Notes under the pieces: generated by a model
What the model was told of the DNA's origin: nothing
Seen by the model: the letters and a program-made list of their open reading frames with translations, nothing else
Databases searched by the model: none
Shown here: in pieces, positions 61,297-64,000 of the stretch
Numbering within the stretch: the stretch's first letter is position 1
Layout of the letters: each line of letters opens with the position of its first letter
Program-made: the position numbers and the translations under genes
Assembly (NCBI RefSeq): GCF_009856295.1
Contig: NZ_WMEU01000006.1
Coordinates: forward strand, 1-64,000
Reading direction: 5' to 3'
Source of the DNA: Pontibacillus yanchengensis
GTDB taxonomy: Bacteria > Bacillota > Bacilli > Bacillales > BH030062
Length of the DNA: 64,000 nucleotides

Positions 61297-62169
61297 GTGA
61301 AAGCTGTAGAAATGAATGATTTAACGAAATACTATAAGAAAAGCAAAGGTATTGAGAACGTTTCTTTATCGATTGATGTAGGAGAAATATTTGGCTTTAT
61401 TGGTCCGAATGGGGCTGGTAAAAGTACGGCAATTCGTACATTATTGAACTTCATTCATCCTACAAGTGGAACTGCTACTATTTTCGGTAAGGATATTGTT
61501 TCTGATTCCAAAGAGATTAAGGAACTTGTAGGTTATCTTCCATCAGAAGTACACTATTATGATGACATGAAAGCTTTGGACTTGTTGCAGTATTCAGCAA
61601 AATTTCATGAATACAAAAATATAAAACGCATTCATCAATTAGCAGAAAGGCTACAACTTGACCTTCATAAAAAAATAGAAGACTTATCATTTGGAAATAG
61701 AAAGAAAGTCGGTATAATCCAGGCGCTTCTGCACGAGCCTAAGTTGTTAATATTAGATGAGCCTACAGGAGGATTAGATCCTCTTATGCAAAATATTTTT
61801 TTTGAATTGTTAACAGAGGAGCGGAAGAAAGGTGCAACGATTTTCTTTTCTTCGCACATCTTAAGTGAAGTCCAAAAAATGTGCGATCGAGTAGCTATCA
61901 TTAAGGAAGGAAAACTTGTAACAGTCGAAAAGGTAGAAACGTTAATTAAGAACAATCTAAAAAAGGTAAGGCTAATGATAGGAGATAATCAAGAACCTGA
62001 GTTAGAACTTGAAGGGGTATTGAACAAAGCGAAAAATGGAGACCACATTGCTTTTCTGTATAGCGGCGAAATGAATTCATTATTAAATCATTTAACAGCT
62101 TTGGACATTAAAGACTTACTCATTCAAGAGCCATCTTTAGAAGAAGTCTTTATGCACTACTACGAGTAG
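61297..62169 (+). CDS. ABC transporter ATPase
   Basis: 290 residues, GTG after AAGGGGGAAGG. Walker A FIGPNGAGKST, signature DLSFGNRKKVGIIQALL and Walker B LLILDEPTGGLD. It starts an operon with the membrane partner (19-base gap) and a TetR gene. The layout of bacitracin-type or multidrug ABC-2 exporters, energised by one soluble ATPase. Substrate unknown. Confidence 0.92.
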   Translation: MKAVEMNDLTKYYKKSKGIENVSLSIDVGEIFGFIGPNGAGKSTAIRTLLNFIHPTSGTATIFGKDIVSDSKEIKELVGYLPSEVHYYDDMKALDLLQYSAKFHEYKNIKRIHQLAERLQLDLHKKIEDLSFGNRKKVGIIQALLHEPKLLILDEPTGGLDPLMQNIFFELLTEERKKGATIFFSSHILSEVQKMCDRVAIIKEGKLVTVEKVETLIKNNLKKVRLMIGDNQEPELELEGVLNKAKNGDHIAFLYSGEMNSLLNHLTALDIKDLLIQEPSLEEVFMHYYE

Positions 62170-62187
62170 GGAAGGGGAGGTTAAATA

Positions 62188-62985
62188 ATGTTAATCTACA
62201 ATCGGGAGATTAGAAAAAATGCTAAGGCGTTATTCATTTGGGGGATTATCTTAGGTGGGATTATATTAATGACGCTTAGTATCTATCCTCAATTCACTCA
62301 AGATCAAGAAACCATGAATGATTTGTTAAGTGCCTATCCTGACTCGTTTAAACAAGCTTTTGGAATGGACCGACTGGACATTGGTACATTACTAGGGTTT
62401 TATGGCATGCAAGTCCATTTTATGACCACTCTAATAGGGAGTATTTATGCTGTTATGCTAGCCTCAAACATGATTGCAAAAGAAGAAAATGAAAAAACTA
62501 TTGAATTTTTGTTATCTAAACCTATTACAAGAACAAGGATTATGACGGAGAAATCGTTAGCTGTACTAACAAATATTATTCTTCTAAACGTTATTAATGT
62601 AGTGGTTTGCCTCATAGGTTTTCAATTTGCAAACGAAGATATTCCAATGAAAACGTTTATGGTCCTAATAATAGGAACCATATTATTACACATAACATTC
62701 GCAGCAGTAGCTTTTCTTCTTTCTGTCATAATGAAGAAATCAAGAACCATCACATCTGTTTCGCTAGGTCTTGTACTGATTTCCTATTTTTTTGGCGTTG
62801 TATCTGGTATCACAGAAGATATGGAGGTATTAAAGTATGCTAGTTTATTTAAATATGTGGATGCTGCTGATATTATCTCTGAAGGAGCAATTGATTTACT
62901 TTACCTTAGTATTATGATTGGAATTACCCTCATAAGTACATGGTTATCTTACGCTTTTTACCTTAAGAAAGATATAGCAACTTAA
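62188..62985 (+). CDS. ABC-2 type permease
   Basis: 265 residues, ATG after GGGAGG. Six helices, with EENEKTIEFLLSKPITRTRI between the second and third, the typical cytoplasmic coupling loop of ABC-2 permeases. Partner of the ATPase at 61297. Confidence 0.9.
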   Translation: MLIYNREIRKNAKALFIWGIILGGIILMTLSIYPQFTQDQETMNDLLSAYPDSFKQAFGMDRLDIGTLLGFYGMQVHFMTTLIGSIYAVMLASNMIAKEENEKTIEFLLSKPITRTRIMTEKSLAVLTNIILLNVINVVVCLIGFQFANEDIPMKTFMVLIIGTILLHITFAAVAFLLSVIMKKSRTITSVSLGLVLISYFFGVVSGITEDMEVLKYASLFKYVDAADIISEGAIDLLYLSIMIGITLISTWLSYAFYLKKDIAT

Positions 62986-63002
62986 TGACGGAGGTTACTA
63001 CA

Positions 63003-63644
63003 GTGTATGCCAACTTTGAAAAATTACCTGAAGAAAAGAAGCAAGCGATTCTCTGTGTATGTATAGAAGAGTTTTCAGAAACTGGTTTTGAGAAAACGTC
63101 TACTGATAGGATTACTTCCCGTGCGGGAATCTCAAAAGGTATTTTGTTTCACTATTTCAAAAATAAAAAGAATCTATTTTTGTATATCGTTGATTATTGT
63201 CGCCAGCAAATAGGTGATCAAATTATGAAAGAAATAAAAGAAGTGAAAACAGAAGATTTCTTCAAACGGGTTAAGGAAGTTATCTTAATCAAACAACGGG
63301 TGCAAATAGAATATTATAAAGAAACACAATTAGTGACGAATGCTGTACTACAACCACCTGCTGGAATGGAGGATGAAATGAAAGCTCTTCTCCAAAAAAA
63401 TGTAGATTATTATAGTGAAGAGTATCTTAACAAGTTACTAGATAAGGATTTACTTCAAGAACATGCATCACCTGAAAAAGTAGTGAACTTAACAATGATG
63501 GCATTAGAACAAATTACCCAGAAATACGTTCAAGAGTATCAAGCGAATACCATTTCATTAGCTGAGATTCAGAAAAAAGCAGGGTCAGAAATTGATGAAT
63601 ATATGAAACTAATTAAATATGGGTGTATCCAGAGTGATACGTAA
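63003..63644 (+). CDS. TetR-family regulator
   Basis: 213 residues from GTG 63003, eight bases after CGGAGG; a frame opening at 62985 overlaps the upstream stop but has no ribosome site of its own. HTH: CIEEFSETGFEKTSTDRITS then RAGISKGILFHYFKNKKNLF. It probably represses its own operon through TTGACT-AAAA-AGTCAA at 61253. Confidence 0.9.
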   Translation: MYANFEKLPEEKKQAILCVCIEEFSETGFEKTSTDRITSRAGISKGILFHYFKNKKNLFLYIVDYCRQQIGDQIMKEIKEVKTEDFFKRVKEVILIKQRVQIEYYKETQLVTNAVLQPPAGMEDEMKALLQKNVDYYSEEYLNKLLDKDLLQEHASPEKVVNLTMMALEQITQKYVQEYQANTISLAEIQKKAGSEIDEYMKLIKYGCIQSDT

Positions 63645-63672
63645 GCACGTTTTTCGAAACGTGCTTTTTCTA
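63643..63672 (+). terminator. Terminator of the ABC-TetR operon
   Basis: AAGCACGTTT, TTCG, AAACGTGCTT then TTTC, following the TetR stop. Confidence 0.88.
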
Positions 63673-63714
63673 TGGTATGATTTAAAGAACCATGTTAATG
63701 AAGGAGAAACACTG

Positions 63715-64000
63715 ATGAAGTTTATATCTGAAGATATTACGAAATATATAACTGTAAAAGATATCATCGAAGAGTATGAACTTTTTCACAGTCAAAGGGA
63801 TAATCAAGGGATGATTAACCCGGATCGTATGCATGTAGAAGATGACTCACGAACCGCCTTATTAATGCCTGCCTTCTATGAGAATTATTATGCAGTGAAA
63901 CTAGTAGGAGTGGCCCCGAGGAATATTGATATAGGCAAACCAATGGTTCATTCCACCATGACTTTGTATAAAAGAGATACGATGGAGCCATTGATTACAT
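63715..64000 (+). CDS. Ornithine cyclodeaminase/mu-crystallin family protein (partial)
   Basis: Starts at ATG after AAGGAGAAAC and runs off the window. MINPDRMHVEDDSRTALLMP and YYAVKLVGVAPRNIDIGKPM match the N-terminus of the ornithine cyclodeaminase family (the R/K-x-x-P and K-V-V-substrate-binding strands). The members are NAD-dependent enzymes acting on ornithine or related amino acids. At least the last 200 residues are missing. Confidence 0.78.
   Translation, partial: MKFISEDITKYITVKDIIEEYELFHSQRDNQGMINPDRMHVEDDSRTALLMPAFYENYYAVKLVGVAPRNIDIGKPMVHSTMTLYKRDTMEPLIT

Overview
The window comes from a low-G+C, spore-forming firmicute of the Bacillaceae. The grounds are AT-rich codon use, strong GGAGG ribosome sites with many TTG and GTG starts, a CwlJ cortex hydrolase, and neighbours such as cydDC, guaC, DinB, CPBP and YdcF proteins typical of that family. 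The genus cannot be fixed from sequence alone (Halobacillus, Pontibacillus, Virgibacillus or alkaliphilic Bacillus types would all fit). No rRNA, tRNA or CRISPR array was seen.

Bases 1 to about 33,850 are an accessory region built like a gene-cassette array. About 24 clear and 8 eroded copies of one intergenic repeat, all on the + strand, lie on average 1 kb apart, and nearly every interval holds one small gene, usually also on the + strand. A repeat reads, left to right: an optional hairpin box (TTCAAC...GTTGAA around CTAACGGGTGC), the core ATCTCGAATTCAAGTCTTCC, about 6 variable bases, GGGCGC, then a variable hairpin that often ends in a T-run (a likely terminator). The type of the right-hand hairpin follows the leader of the downstream gene, not the upstream gene. 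Cargo is typical of cassettes: short lipoproteins, tiny membrane proteins, GNAT acetyltransferases, nucleotidyltransferases, an aminoglycoside-phosphotransferase-like kinase, Nudix, DinB, VOC, deaminase and glycolipid-binding proteins. The array also carries a complete XerC/D-like tyrosine recombinase (12889-13731), a fragment of a second one (28966-29133), a duplicated Nudix cassette, several decayed genes, and a group II intron inserted exactly in the middle of one repeat. This is the part most likely to be an undescribed system: an integron-like array without a recognisable IntI or canonical attC.

The intron (2789-7293) is a twintron. An outer intron encoding an RT-maturase-HNH protein is interrupted by a second group II intron (4334-6194) exactly in the codons of the RT catalytic YADD motif; removing it restores a 604-residue frame.

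Bases 34,000 to 64,000 look like ordinary chromosome without the array repeat: an HTH protein, zinc-ribbon and membrane proteins, a CoA-type Nudix hydrolase, CPBP protease with a divergent MerR regulator, a glycerol-1-phosphate dehydrogenase/HAD phosphatase pair, a SET protein, Nudix and histidine phosphatases, a lipoprotein, a STAND-LuxR regulator, an RQC-minor-like protein, a deaminase, a GNAT, two SDR oxidoreductases, a pair of repeat-containing acidic/basic proteins, the cydDC exporter, guaC, an AHSA1-type protein, cwlJ, an ABC-2 exporter with its TetR regulator, and the start of an ornithine cyclodeaminase-like gene running off the right edge. Most of these units end in clear rho-independent terminators.
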